Below are positions 18,860 to 27,799 of a DNA stretch of 64,000 nucleotides, piece after piece. The translations under genes and the position numbers were made by a program. The stretch comes from CAZWCX01 sp964632945 (GTDB taxonomy: Bacteria; Planctomycetota; MHYJ01; WSZJ01; CAZWCX01): assembly GCA_964632945.1 (NCBI GenBank), contig CAZWCX010000017.1, positions 1-64,000 of the forward strand, read 5' to 3'. Each line of letters starts with the position of its first letter. Position 1 is the stretch's first letter. Under the pieces are notes generated by a model. That model saw only the letters and a list, made by a program, of their open reading frames with translations. It was not told the DNA's origin and made no database searches.

Positions 18860-18977
18860 GCCGTCCCTCCGAGGATGGAGAATGACCCTCAACCCTGGGG
18901 TTGGAACCCTGGAGACTCGGGAAATATTCTAGGGAGGGGGTGGCCGGGGAGTCAAAGGGAAACACCGGGGAGACCGG

Positions 18978-20321
18978 TCAGCGGGCGTGATCCTCTTCGT
19001 ACTGGATGCGGAATTCCGCGCGGTTCTTTTCCCACCATCCCCGCCAGCCCGCCGCCCCGGTCAACAAGTCCATGTTGGTGATGTCTTTGAGAACCGCCGC
19101 GATTTCCTTGGTGAGCCAGTCACCGGAGGTTTCGAGGCAGGCGATCAGCGGTTCGACGATGTCCTCGCAGCGGACCCGGGCGAGCGCGCGGGCGGCGGCG
19201 TGGCGAATCCGGAAGTCGGGATCCTGGAGACGGGCCAGGAGCGGATCGATGGCGGCGTCGAGTTCCAGGTCTCCGCAGGCATCGGCCGCGGCGATGACGA
19301 CCATGTAGTCGGCGTGGGCGAGGAGCGGCAGGATGACGTCGGCGGCGCGCGGGTCGCGGATCCGGCCGAGCGCCCGGATGGCGGCCAACTGGACATCCAT
19401 TTCGGCGTCCTTGACGAACGGGAAGACCTCGCCGTGGAACCTGGGGTGGGCGCCGTGGGCGATGCCGCGCAGGACGGTGACGAGCTTGTCCGACGGCTTG
19501 TCGGGCGAGCGCTTTTCCCGCGCGGCGTCCTGGAGGAAGGGGCGAAGGAGTTTCTCGTCGCGCAGGGCGCCGATCGCGGCGGCGAAGGCGTCGCGGAGGA
19601 GTTCGGGACCCGCCACGTCATAGAAGGTGGGGAGTTTCTGAAACCGTTCGAGGAGCCAGCGCGCGGAGGCGGCGTGGTTCATTTCCCCGGCGGCCTGGAA
19701 TGCGGCGAAGACGGTGGCGGCGTCCCGGGCCTTCGCGTGTCGGGTCACCAACTCCAGGCCCAGGGAAGGCTGCAACTTGCCCAGGGCGGCGGCGACGCGG
19801 CACTGCTCGGGGCCGGTGCGGAAGGCGTCGTGGATCCGTTTCAGGGCCGCGATCGCGGATTTGTCCCCCATCGAGCCCAGCGCCTCGGCGATCGGCAGCC
19901 AGACGGCCGGATCCTCGGTCAACAGGGCGGTGACGGCCTTCGCGGGCCGGGGATCGCCGATCCGGCCGAGCGCGATGATCGACGCGATGCGAACCTCGCC
20001 CACCGGGTCGGAGAGGGAACCGGTGAGCGGGTCGACCGCACCCCGGGCGCGCATGGACCCGAGTCCGCCGGCGGCGGCCGCGCGCACCCGCTCATCCGGG
20101 TCGGAGAGCGCAGCGACGAGCTTTTCCTCGGCCTCGTCGACCGCCAACTTGCCGAGCACCTCCGCCGCCTTGGCTCGATAGGTGGCTCTCGGGTTGGCCA
20201 GCATCTCGAACAACCGGGCGACGCGACGCTCCTTGCGCGTCCTGGCGTCTTCGCGCGCGGCGATGCCCAGGGGAGCCAGGGCGAGCATCCCCGCGACGAG
20301 AAGGGCGGCAGCAGTCCGCAT
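18978..20321 (-). CDS. Exported HEAT-repeat protein, paralog lacking the VWA domain
   Basis: 447 residues with a signal peptide (cleavage near GIAA, residue 22) and HEAT-like repeats throughout (for example VDPLTGSLSDPVGEVRIASI). Its end, GWWEKNRAEFRIQYEED, matches the same junction in the neighbouring HEAT-VWA protein (KWWEANQGKFEIQYEED), after which this protein simply stops. So it is a tandem duplicate cut at the HEAT/VWA boundary. The 118 bases to the next gene hold no VWA remnant. GGAG precedes the ATG by 8 bases. Likely a scaffold protein in the periplasm; partner unknown. Confidence 0.82.
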   Translation of the reverse strand: MRTAAALLVAGMLALAPLGIAAREDARTRKERRVARLFEMLANPRATYRAKAAEVLGKLAVDEAEEKLVAALSDPDERVRAAAAGGLGSMRARGAVDPLTGSLSDPVGEVRIASIIALGRIGDPRPAKAVTALLTEDPAVWLPIAEALGSMGDKSAIAALKRIHDAFRTGPEQCRVAAALGKLQPSLGLELVTRHAKARDAATVFAAFQAAGEMNHAASARWLLERFQKLPTFYDVAGPELLRDAFAAAIGALRDEKLLRPFLQDAAREKRSPDKPSDKLVTVLRGIAHGAHPRFHGEVFPFVKDAEMDVQLAAIRALGRIRDPRAADVILPLLAHADYMVVIAAADACGDLELDAAIDPLLARLQDPDFRIRHAAARALARVRCEDIVEPLIACLETSGDWLTKEIAAVLKDITNMDLLTGAAGWRGWWEKNRAEFRIQYEEDHAR

Positions 20322-20438
20322 GCGTCGGTCTCCGGGCCAGGGGCGCCATTCTAGCCGGGCCGGGCGCGAGCGCCAACGGATTTGCTTTTCACCCGCCCGG
20401 GGACGGGAGTATCATGCGGGCGACATCAGGGTCCAAGG

Positions 20439-22157
20439 ATGAAGGGAGCGCGACCGCTCATGCAGAGAGAAGTCCTCGAAGTCGATGTCCTCATCGTCGG
20501 CGCCGGCCCGGCGGGCCTGGCTGCCGCCTACCACCTCAAAAAGCAGATCGACGCCCACAACGCGGCCGTGGATCAGGGAAAGGGCGCAGGGAAGAAGATT
20601 TCCGAGCCCACCCTCCTGGTGATCGAAAAGGCCTCCGAAGTCGGCAATCACATCATTTCGGGCGCGGTCATGGACCCCCGCGGCCTCCGGGAGCTGATCC
20701 CCGACTACGTCCAGAAGGGGGCCCCGATCGAGTCGCCGGTCCTCGCCGACGACATCCTGATGATGACCGACCAACACGGCTTCCACGCGCCGTTCCTGCC
20801 CCCCGGCATGAGCAACGTGGGCAACGAGATCGTCTCGCTCAATGCGCTCACGCGCTGGCTCGGCAAGCAGGTGGCCGACCTCGGCGTCGATATCTTCACC
20901 GAAACCGCCGCCTGGGAACCCCTGATCGAGAGCGGCCGGCTGGTCGGGGTCCGCACCGGGGACAAGGGCGTCGACAAGCACGGCAAGCCGAAGTCGAACC
21001 ACCAGCTCGGCGCGGACATCCGCGCCAAGGTCACGATCGTCGCCGAAGGATCGCGCGGCAGCCTCGCCAAGCAACTGGAGAAGCAGTTCAACCTTCGCGG
21101 GCGCAACCCGCAGCTCTACGCCACCGGCCTCAAGGAGGTCTGGGAGGTCCGGCCGGAGCGGCATCAGAAGGGGAAGGTGGTCCACACGGTCGGCTTCCCC
21201 CTCTATGGACGCGCGATGGGCGGCGGGTTCATCTACCACATGAACAAGAACCTCGTCTCCCTCGGACTCGTCGTCAGTCTCGACTACGAGGATCCGCTGC
21301 TCGATCCGCACTACGAGTTCCAGCGCTTCAAGACGCACCCGTACGTCAAGTCCCTCCTCGAGGGGGGCAAGATGCTGAACTACGGGGCCAAGACCATCCC
21401 GGAAGGCGGGTACTACTCGATCCCGAAGTGCACGTTCCCCGGCGGCATCCTGATCGGCGACACGGGCGGCTTCCTGAACATGAAGAAACTGAAGGGAATC
21501 CACCTCGCGTTCAAGACCGGCATGCTGGCCGCGGACGCCGCGGTCTCCGCGCTGGCGAACGACGATTCCTCCGCGGAGCGGCTCTCGCAATTCGACAAGG
21601 GCTGGCAGGCCTGCTGGGGTCACGACGAACTGCATAAGGTCCGCAATTTCCGCCAGGCCCTGCAGAAGGGGTTCATCCTGGGCGGCGTCCTGATCGGCAT
21701 CCAGGAACTCACCGGCGGCAAGGGGCTGATCGACCCGATGCCGCTGGAAGAGGGCCACAAGCGGATGCAGACGATCCACGAGCACTTCGGAATGCCGTTC
21801 GCTCCGCGTGAATACAAGCCGCCGCGCATCGGCACGCCCGAGAACTTCGACAAGGTCACCGACGTCTTCCATTCGGGCGCGACCCACGAAGAAGATCAGG
21901 TGCCGCACCTCCACGTGGCGGACACGACCGTCTGCGCCACGAAGTGCTTCGAGGAGTACGGCAACCCCTGTCAACGATTCTGTCCGGCCCACGTGTACGA
22001 GATGGTTCCGGATGGGGCGGAGAAGGGGCGCGTGAAGCTGCAGTTGAATTTCTCCAACTGCGTGCATTGCAAGACCTGCGACATCGCCGATCCCTACGGG
22101 ATCATCACCTGGGTGCCGCCCGAAGGCGGCGGCGGACCCGTGTACCAGAACCTCTAG
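20439..22157 (+). CDS. Electron transfer flavoprotein-ubiquinone oxidoreductase
   Basis: 572 residues. The N-terminal FAD Rossmann motif is VGAGPAGLAAAYHL, and there are central ETF-QO signatures (SGAVMDPRGLRELIPDY, GFPLYGRAMGGGFIYH, GGYYSIPKCTFPGGILIGD). The C-terminal [4Fe-4S] domain has Cys511/515 and Cys541, Cys544, Cys547 in NCVHCKTCDI and ends in the conserved DPYGIITWVPPEGGGGPVY. It moves electrons from reduced ETF into the quinone pool. This serves FadE (9434) and the acyl-CoA dehydrogenase at 41245. ATG 20439 has AGGG 7 bases upstream; ATG 20460 is an alternative. Confidence 0.95.
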   Translation: MKGARPLMQREVLEVDVLIVGAGPAGLAAAYHLKKQIDAHNAAVDQGKGAGKKISEPTLLVIEKASEVGNHIISGAVMDPRGLRELIPDYVQKGAPIESPVLADDILMMTDQHGFHAPFLPPGMSNVGNEIVSLNALTRWLGKQVADLGVDIFTETAAWEPLIESGRLVGVRTGDKGVDKHGKPKSNHQLGADIRAKVTIVAEGSRGSLAKQLEKQFNLRGRNPQLYATGLKEVWEVRPERHQKGKVVHTVGFPLYGRAMGGGFIYHMNKNLVSLGLVVSLDYEDPLLDPHYEFQRFKTHPYVKSLLEGGKMLNYGAKTIPEGGYYSIPKCTFPGGILIGDTGGFLNMKKLKGIHLAFKTGMLAADAAVSALANDDSSAERLSQFDKGWQACWGHDELHKVRNFRQALQKGFILGGVLIGIQELTGGKGLIDPMPLEEGHKRMQTIHEHFGMPFAPREYKPPRIGTPENFDKVTDVFHSGATHEEDQVPHLHVADTTVCATKCFEEYGNPCQRFCPAHVYEMVPDGAEKGRVKLQLNFSNCVHCKTCDIADPYGIITWVPPEGGGGPVYQNL

Positions 22158-22181
22158 ACTGTACGGATCGTACCGACCCCG

Positions 22182-24725
22182 ATGAGTCCCGATACCCCTC
22201 CTCCCCCCGGTGCCGGGCATCCCGGAACCGGCGGCGCGTCGACCGGAATTCACGCGGAACTCGTCATTGAGCAGGGCCGGAATACGGGAATCTCCGTGCT
22301 CCTCGGGCGAAGTCTCGTCGCCGGCCGCGCCGTCGAGTGCGACCTGCGACTCTTCGACGAGGGGGTCGCGGAGCATCAGTTCCGCATCGACTTCCGTGAG
22401 CGCGAGGGGTTCGTCTTCACGGACCTCTCCCCCGCCGGCTCCACCCGGGTGCCGGGCAAGTCCCCCGGAAACTCCGTCCTCTATCATCGGGACCCGATCG
22501 AGTGCGGCGGCGTCCGGGTCCGGTTCCTCTGCCCGTCCTTCCCCAACCCGGAACAGACCAACATCGAACTCGCCACCCACAGTCGCCTGGTCCCGACCCC
22601 GGGAATCCGGCTGCCGACCAGCCGGCGGCGCGTGTCGATCAATCCCAAGGAAGGTCTGCGCCCCGCCGAAGAAACCGGTTACCCAACCCCCAATCTGATC
22701 ACGATCTTCAACGTGATCCAGGAGGTGGCGACTCAGGCCGACGCGCGGGGGATGTACGAGTGCCTGCTTCAAGCCGCCGCGAACCTGGTGCCGACGGCAC
22801 GCCTCGTCCTTTGCCGCTACCACGAGGATACCGAGTCCCTGGTGCCGTTCCTGCACCGCAAGTCGCCGGGAGACCGCGCCGGCAGCAGCATCTCCATCGA
22901 TTCCGTCCTGCTGGAGGAGTGCTGCCGCCAGGGTAGCGCGCTGGCCGACCCGGGCGGCGACGACCTCCCCCACCGGATGGCCGTTCCCCTCGAGGGCCGC
23001 GATCGCGTCCACGCGGCACTCTACGTGGAGTTGACCGGACCCCAGGATCCGCGCCCGCTGCTCGCGCTATTCGCCGGGCTGAGCCGCCATGCCGGCCTCC
23101 TCCTCGACCAGTTCGAACTGGTCGCCGCCATCCGGCAGCGGAATCTGCTCCTGGAAACCCTGCACCGGGAGACCATCGAGGCCTCGCAGGCCCACCAGAT
23201 CGAAGAAGCCAAGATTCGCGCCTTGATGGAGGCGTTTCACGACGGCATCGCGCTCCTGCACGAGTCCGGGGAAACGCTCCTGTCCAATTCGCGCGGCCTC
23301 ACCCTGCTGCGCAAGATGCGCAAGCTGAACCTGCCCGGCGGCGGGATCTTCCTCGGCAGCCGGGCCTTGAGCGAAATCATGGACGAGGCAGGCGCGGGAC
23401 ACCGGACCCTCACCGACGAGTTCGCCGTCGACGACGGGGACGTGCGCGTGGAAGTGACGATTGCCCGCGCCCCCCTGCGTTGGCGCGTCGTCCCGGGCGG
23501 CGCACGCGAACCGGAGTTCGGCTATGCCTTCGTCTTCCGCGACGTGACGGATCGCCGCCGGACGGAGGAGGAATTGCGGACCAGCCAGGCCCAACTGCTG
23601 CACTCGCAGAAGATGGAAGCCATCGGCCAGCTCGCCGGCGGAATCGCGCACGACTTCAACAACCTTCTCACCGTGATCCTGGGATACGCCCAGCAGGTCC
23701 TGGCCGGACTTCCCGCGGATTCTCCGATCCGCTCCGGGGTGCAGGAAATCGAGCGCTCGGGGGAACGGGCGAGCGCGTTGACCCAGAAACTGCTGGCGTT
23801 CAGCCGACGGCAAATCCTCCAGCCCCGCCCGCTCGACATCAACCAGCGGGTCACCGAAATGGAGCGCATGCTCCGCCGCCTGATCGGCGCCCCGATCGAG
23901 CTGCGCACCATCCTCGCGCCCCAACCCGGCAGCGTCCACGCCGACGCGGGTCAACTCGAACAGGTCATCCTCAACCTCGTGCTCAACGCCCGCGACGCCA
24001 TGCCGGACGGCGGGATGCTCACCGTCGAAACCACCACCGTGGATGCAGTGCCGGAGGGGGACCCCGCGCCCGAACGTCCCGGACCGTACGTCCTGCTCTC
24101 CGTGACCGACACGGGGTGCGGCATGAGCGCGGAAACCCTGGGCCGTCTCTTCGAACCCTTCTTCACCACCAAGCCGGTCGGACGCGGGACCGGCCTGGGA
24201 TTGTCCACCGTGTACGGAATCGTCACCCAAACCGGCGGCACCATTCGCGTCACCAGCAAACTTGGCCGGGGCAGCCGCTTTTCCGTGTACCTGCCGCTCG
24301 TCGCCGGCGTGGACGCCGCCCCGCCGACCCCACCGCCCGCTCCGGTCGTCGGGGGCAGCGAGACCATCCTGGTCGCGGAGGATGACGATGGGATCCGCGC
24401 CCTCATCGAGATCAGCCTCCGCGAATTGGGATACACCGTGATCGCCGCCGCAAACGGTGAGGATGCCCTCACCGCCCTGCGGGAGCGGACCCGACCGATC
24501 CACGCGCTGATCACCGACCTGGTCATGCCCAGCCTGGGCGGCCGCGAACTCGCCCTTCGGGCGCGGGCCCACCTCCCGGAGCTGCCCATTCTCTTCATCA
24601 GCGGACACTCCGATTCCCCCCAGGATCCCTCGAGCGGACCGGATGGCCGAACCGCGTTCCTGGCCAAGCCGTTCGCCATGAACAAGCTGGTCGCAAGCCT
24701 GCGGACGCTGCTCACCCACGCCTGA
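22182..24725 (+). CDS. Hybrid histidine kinase with N-terminal FHA domain
   Basis: 847 residues with no membrane helix. The order is FHA (about 25-118, with AGRAVECDL and a HQF-type core), a GAF-like domain (about 168-320), PAS (about 345-460), HisKA with phospho-accepting His490 in GIAHDFNNLL, HATPase (about 590-700, VLNARDAM, DTGCGM, GTGLGLSTVYG), and a receiver domain (about 725-845) with Asp779 in ITDLVMP and the conserved Lys in AKPF. It looks like a soluble sensor that can read phosphothreonine through FHA, which would join Ser/Thr-kinase and His-Asp signalling. It is 24 bases after the ETF-QO gene. Confidence 0.92.
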   Translation: MSPDTPPPPGAGHPGTGGASTGIHAELVIEQGRNTGISVLLGRSLVAGRAVECDLRLFDEGVAEHQFRIDFREREGFVFTDLSPAGSTRVPGKSPGNSVLYHRDPIECGGVRVRFLCPSFPNPEQTNIELATHSRLVPTPGIRLPTSRRRVSINPKEGLRPAEETGYPTPNLITIFNVIQEVATQADARGMYECLLQAAANLVPTARLVLCRYHEDTESLVPFLHRKSPGDRAGSSISIDSVLLEECCRQGSALADPGGDDLPHRMAVPLEGRDRVHAALYVELTGPQDPRPLLALFAGLSRHAGLLLDQFELVAAIRQRNLLLETLHRETIEASQAHQIEEAKIRALMEAFHDGIALLHESGETLLSNSRGLTLLRKMRKLNLPGGGIFLGSRALSEIMDEAGAGHRTLTDEFAVDDGDVRVEVTIARAPLRWRVVPGGAREPEFGYAFVFRDVTDRRRTEEELRTSQAQLLHSQKMEAIGQLAGGIAHDFNNLLTVILGYAQQVLAGLPADSPIRSGVQEIERSGERASALTQKLLAFSRRQILQPRPLDINQRVTEMERMLRRLIGAPIELRTILAPQPGSVHADAGQLEQVILNLVLNARDAMPDGGMLTVETTTVDAVPEGDPAPERPGPYVLLSVTDTGCGMSAETLGRLFEPFFTTKPVGRGTGLGLSTVYGIVTQTGGTIRVTSKLGRGSRFSVYLPLVAGVDAAPPTPPPAPVVGGSETILVAEDDDGIRALIEISLRELGYTVIAAANGEDALTALRERTRPIHALITDLVMPSLGGRELALRARAHLPELPILFISGHSDSPQDPSSGPDGRTAFLAKPFAMNKLVASLRTLLTHA

Positions 24726-24754
24726 GCCGCGCCCCCCGCGCCCTCCCGGAAATT

Positions 24755-24785
24755 GGACGAATCCAGGTTCTTGCATGATTCGTCC
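24755..24785. terminator. Inverted repeat after the hybrid kinase gene
   Basis: GGACGAATC (24755-24763) and its exact complement (24777-24785) around a 13-base loop, 30 bases after the stop codon. It is followed by an unusually AT-rich patch (about 24808-24880) that probably holds the promoter of the next gene; I see no convincing -35/-10 pair there. Confidence 0.45.
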
Positions 24786-25462
24786 GCCCGCCGGAACCCC
24801 CAGAGCAGTCGCATTCTCTTATATTTACATCTCTTGCGTCATACCATTATTTTCATCGGGAAACGGCATGGTCATTGCTTTAGGGGGTCCCGAGCAGGAG
24901 CAACCGTTGGACGAAAGGACGGAAGGAGACGACCATGAAGCGAGCGACGATCTTCGGCGGCGTGGTGCTGGCCCTGGCACTGTCGGTTCCGCCGAGCTGG
25001 GCGCAGGAGATCACCGAGGGTCACAAGAAGAACGGCCATCCCCTGGCGCATGCCCCCGGGTCCTGGCTGTCGATGACGTCGGCTTCCTACGTATCCGGGG
25101 CCTTCCGCTGGGATGCGGAGAAGAAGCGCTACGTGGTCCGCGATGACGTGACCCTGGACAGCCTTCCGAGCGTGGTGAAGCTCGACCTGGCGATGGCGCG
25201 CGAGCGCCGCGCGCGCGAGGGGAGGAATCGCGAGTTCGGTTCCCTCAAGGAAGAAGTCGAGGCTTCGCTCGATCGCTCCAACTACATGCTGAACAACCGC
25301 TACATCTCCAGCGACCGCCGGCCGCTGTACAAGAACGTCTTCGACACGGAAGACTTCGGCTGGTGGGGCCACTGCAACGGCGAGGCCGGAGCGTCGATCT
25401 GGGAGAAGGTGCCGGAAGGCGATTCCACGATCCACGGCATCAAGTTCTCCCCCAACGACTTC

Positions 25463-25465
25463 TAG
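25463..25465 (+). other. In-frame amber codon inside the transglutaminase-like gene
   Basis: TAG followed by GAACTCTAC, with frame and coding character intact for 340 more codons. The next possible restart is a GTG at 25541 with no good ribosome binding site in front, which would make a leaderless fragment without a signal peptide. Confidence 0.9.
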
Positions 25466-26353
25466 GAACTCTACACGATCGCCTACAGCGGCGAATTCCC
25501 GACGGAGTTCCGCGGCAGCCGCTCGAACATCTCGAACTCGGTGTACGACAAGGCCAAGGAGCTGGTGAAGAACCCCGAGGATCCCAAGTTTCTGGAGGAG
25601 GCCCGGAAGCTCTACAAGGAGGCCTTTTACGTCGACGCCCCCGAGTCCTGGGAAGCCAAGCACTTCAAGAGCCTGTTCGACAAGCAGGTGAACGCGTTCG
25701 AGGACATGACGCCGGCCGACTTCCACCGCATGCTGACGAAGAGCGTGGACGACGGGAACGGCCTGGTCTTCGACCGCAGCCCCGGCAACGTGGTCTGGAA
25801 CTACCCGGCCTCCGGATATGAAAGCGACATCAAGAAGACCGGCACGAAGGAAATCGACGGCAAGACGGTGGACGTGTTCGAGGTGAAGACGAAGGTCGTG
25901 TTCGGCGACTACAGCGACTACACCTGGAACGGCGGCGGCGGGTACACCTACGATCTCTATGTCGACGAGAACGGCAACATCGTGGGCGGGGAATGGACCG
26001 GGTCGAGCATCAAGGACCATCCGGACTTCGCCTGGAAGCCGACCAAGTCCCTGAAGGACCTCGAAGACGATCCGACGCGGAATGCCGAGAAGCGCAAGAT
26101 GACCCGCGACGCCAAGCTGATCGAGCGCTACCTCGAAGACCAGCTGAAGAACAAGGGGTACGACAAGGAGATCACGGACCGGCTGCGCGAAGGCGACTAC
26201 ATCTACGTGCTCGACGCGCTGAAGACGAAGAAAGACGACGAGCTTCGCGAGTACGTCTCCTATCTGGAGAACCTGAATCAGGAGCTGACCTTCCGCTCGA
26301 TCTACACCGGCGCGCGGACCCTTCACGACAAGTACGCGACGCCTCCCCCGGCC

Positions 26354-26401
26354 GCGACCCCGGCGACCCCGGCGACGCCGGTGACCGGCGCGACGCCGAC
26401 G
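26354..26401 (+). repeat. Short tandem repeat coding for Ala-Thr-Pro
   Basis: Degenerate 9-base units (GCGACCCCG-like) encode an ATPATPATP linker near the end of the transglutaminase-like protein. Such Thr/Pro/Ala linkers are common in exported proteins and could vary in copy number. Confidence 0.6.
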
Positions 26402-26543
26402 GCGGACAATCCGGCCCCCGGCCCGAGCGTGAGCGATCGCCTGAACGAGGCCGGGAACGCGGGCGGCAACGGCGGCACGAACCGGTAACGTGGTGGAATC
26501 CCCCGGAATCGCAAGACACCCGACACGATCGGAGGACGAGATC

Positions 26544-27269
26544 ATGAAGAAGCAGATCCTGACGGCGCTGGTGTGCTTCGGCGTGGCCGGCGGCGCGCTG
26601 GCCGAGGAAGGGAAAAACGTGCAGAAGCTGCCCACGCTGCCGTGGAACGAAGTTCCCAAGGTCTACGTCGAGAAGGACAAGGGCCAGAAGGAGGCCCCGA
26701 CCCGCGAACTGACCGTCACCTGGCAACCGGGCGACCGCTGGACGGTCGAGGTCTTCTCCAAGGACGTCACGAAGAAGACCGCCGTCCAGAAGTGGCTGCC
26801 GACCGGCGAGCGGTTCCGCTTCGAAGTGACCGGAACCGAGGTGCGCGACGGGGAGGAAATCGCCCGTATCGTGGTGACGCGCGAGGGCGAATCCGGCGCC
26901 ACCACCGAAATCCTGGTCAACGGGATCAGTCACGCCGTCCTGGCCACGGTGGCCGACGGCAAGGAGACGCCGGTGGCCCGCGTGCAGGACCTCGACATCC
27001 CCTGGGAGGTTCCGGCCGGCAAGATCAAGGGGAAGGCGTTCGAGTCCCCGCTCGGCGTGCCGCGGGATGCCGTGATCTTCAGCGAGGGCGTGGTGGGCTT
27101 CCCGGCGACCGACGTGCCGCAGTCCAGCGGCAAGGTCGTGGACGTGGACACCCGCACGACCGGCGGCGACGACTGCTTCCAGCGCTGGGACGAGGCATTC
27201 CCCCGGTTCCCGCTGTGCTCCTTCTCGCTCGATCGCGTGGTGCTGCTGCGCGAGGCGGGCCGAAACTGA
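26544..27269 (+). CDS. Small exported protein of unknown function
   Basis: 241 residues with a signal peptide (MKKQILTALVCFGVAGGALA, cleavage after residue 20). The mature part is beta-rich (VTWQPGDRWTVEVFS, FRFEVTGTEVRDGEEIARIVV) and has two Cys near the C-terminus (DDCFQRW and PLCSF) that could form a disulfide outside the cytoplasm. GGAGGA lies 8 bases before the ATG at 26544. It follows the transglutaminase-like gene after 55 bases and may act with it. No family recognised. Confidence 0.72.
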   Translation: MKKQILTALVCFGVAGGALAEEGKNVQKLPTLPWNEVPKVYVEKDKGQKEAPTRELTVTWQPGDRWTVEVFSKDVTKKTAVQKWLPTGERFRFEVTGTEVRDGEEIARIVVTREGESGATTEILVNGISHAVLATVADGKETPVARVQDLDIPWEVPAGKIKGKAFESPLGVPRDAVIFSEGVVGFPATDVPQSSGKVVDVDTRTTGGDDCFQRWDEAFPRFPLCSFSLDRVVLLREAGRN

Positions 27270-27295
27270 CCGACACCAATCCGACCGACACGGCG

Positions 27296-27321
27296 CCGGG
27301 CGTCCCGCAAGGGGCGCCCGG
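27296..27321. terminator. Rho-independent-type hairpin between convergent genes
   Basis: An 11-base arm (27296-27306) pairs with 27311-27321, with one T-G wobble, around a GCAA loop. On the plus strand it is followed by ACGCGTTTT. It would end transcripts from both sides: the exported-protein gene (plus) and the long tryptophan-related operon (minus). Confidence 0.75.
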
Positions 27322-27341
27322 ACGCGTTTTCGGGCGCGGCG

Positions 27342-27764
27342 TCACTCCCCGAGAATCTTGACCAGGACCCGTTTGTCGCGCCGGCCGTCGAACTCGCCGT
27401 AGAAGATCTGCTCCCAGGGGCCGAAGTCCAGCTTTCCCCGGGTGATCGCCACCACCACCTCACGTCCCATGATCTGCCGCTTGTGGTGGGCGTCGGCGTT
27501 GTCCTCCCCCGTGCGGTTGTGGTGATACCGCGCCGGACTCGGATCGAACGGAGCGAGCTGCTCGAGCCACCGCTTGTAGTCCTCGTGCAGCCCGCGCTCG
27601 TCGTCGTTGATGAACACGCTCGCCGTGATGTGCATGGCGTTGACCAGGCAAAGACCCTCCTGCACGCCGCTCTCCGCCACGGCCTCGGCGACCTGGCCGG
27701 TGATGTTGAGGAACTCCATCCGCTCGCGCGTGTGGAAGGTGAGATACCGGGTGAGCGACTTCAC
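27342..27764 (-). CDS. yjbQ: YjbQ family protein
   Basis: 140 residues, the full length of the YjbQ/UPF0047 family. Typical features are NAMHITASVFINDDE near residue 45, the HH pair in YHHNRTGEDNADAH, and GKLDFGPWEQIFYGEFDGRRDKRVLVKILG at the end. E. coli YjbQ has a weak thiamine-phosphate synthase activity, but its real role is unsettled. The GTG at 27764 was chosen because a full AGGAGG lies 5 bases upstream. It is the last gene of the minus-strand operon that begins with the CoA ligase. Confidence 0.88.
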   Translation of the reverse strand: MKSLTRYLTFHTRERMEFLNITGQVAEAVAESGVQEGLCLVNAMHITASVFINDDERGLHEDYKRWLEQLAPFDPSPARYHHNRTGEDNADAHHKRQIMGREVVVAITRGKLDFGPWEQIFYGEFDGRRDKRVLVKILGE

Positions 27765-27799
27765 CGTCCCTCCTTTCGCGGATCCCGCCGTTGGGGTCG

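Larger units (their letters stand above)
24935..26488 (+). pseudogene. Secreted transglutaminase-elicitor-like protein, interrupted by an in-frame TAG
   Basis: One reading frame runs from ATG 24935 (AGGAG upstream) to TAA 26488, 517 codons including a single TAG at codon 177 (25463-25465). The signal peptide ends near WAQ (residue 24). Features recall the TGase elicitor family: WWGHCNG with Cys147 before the stop, then after it ADFHRM (His264), VFDRSPGNVVWNYP (Asp280) and DENGNIVGGEW...HPDFAW. The likely catalytic Cys and His thus lie on opposite sides of the stop. Codon use is unchanged on both sides. A recent nonsense mutation or a base error is likeliest, because ftsY, fadE and others end normally in TAG. 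Family assignment is moderate. Confidence 0.7.

Noticed and set aside
25463..25465. Genome-wide recoding of TAG (pyrrolysine)
   Set aside because: ftsY, fadE, the ETF-QO gene and the enoyl-CoA hydratase gene all end in TAG with no run-on homology, so TAG works as a stop here.
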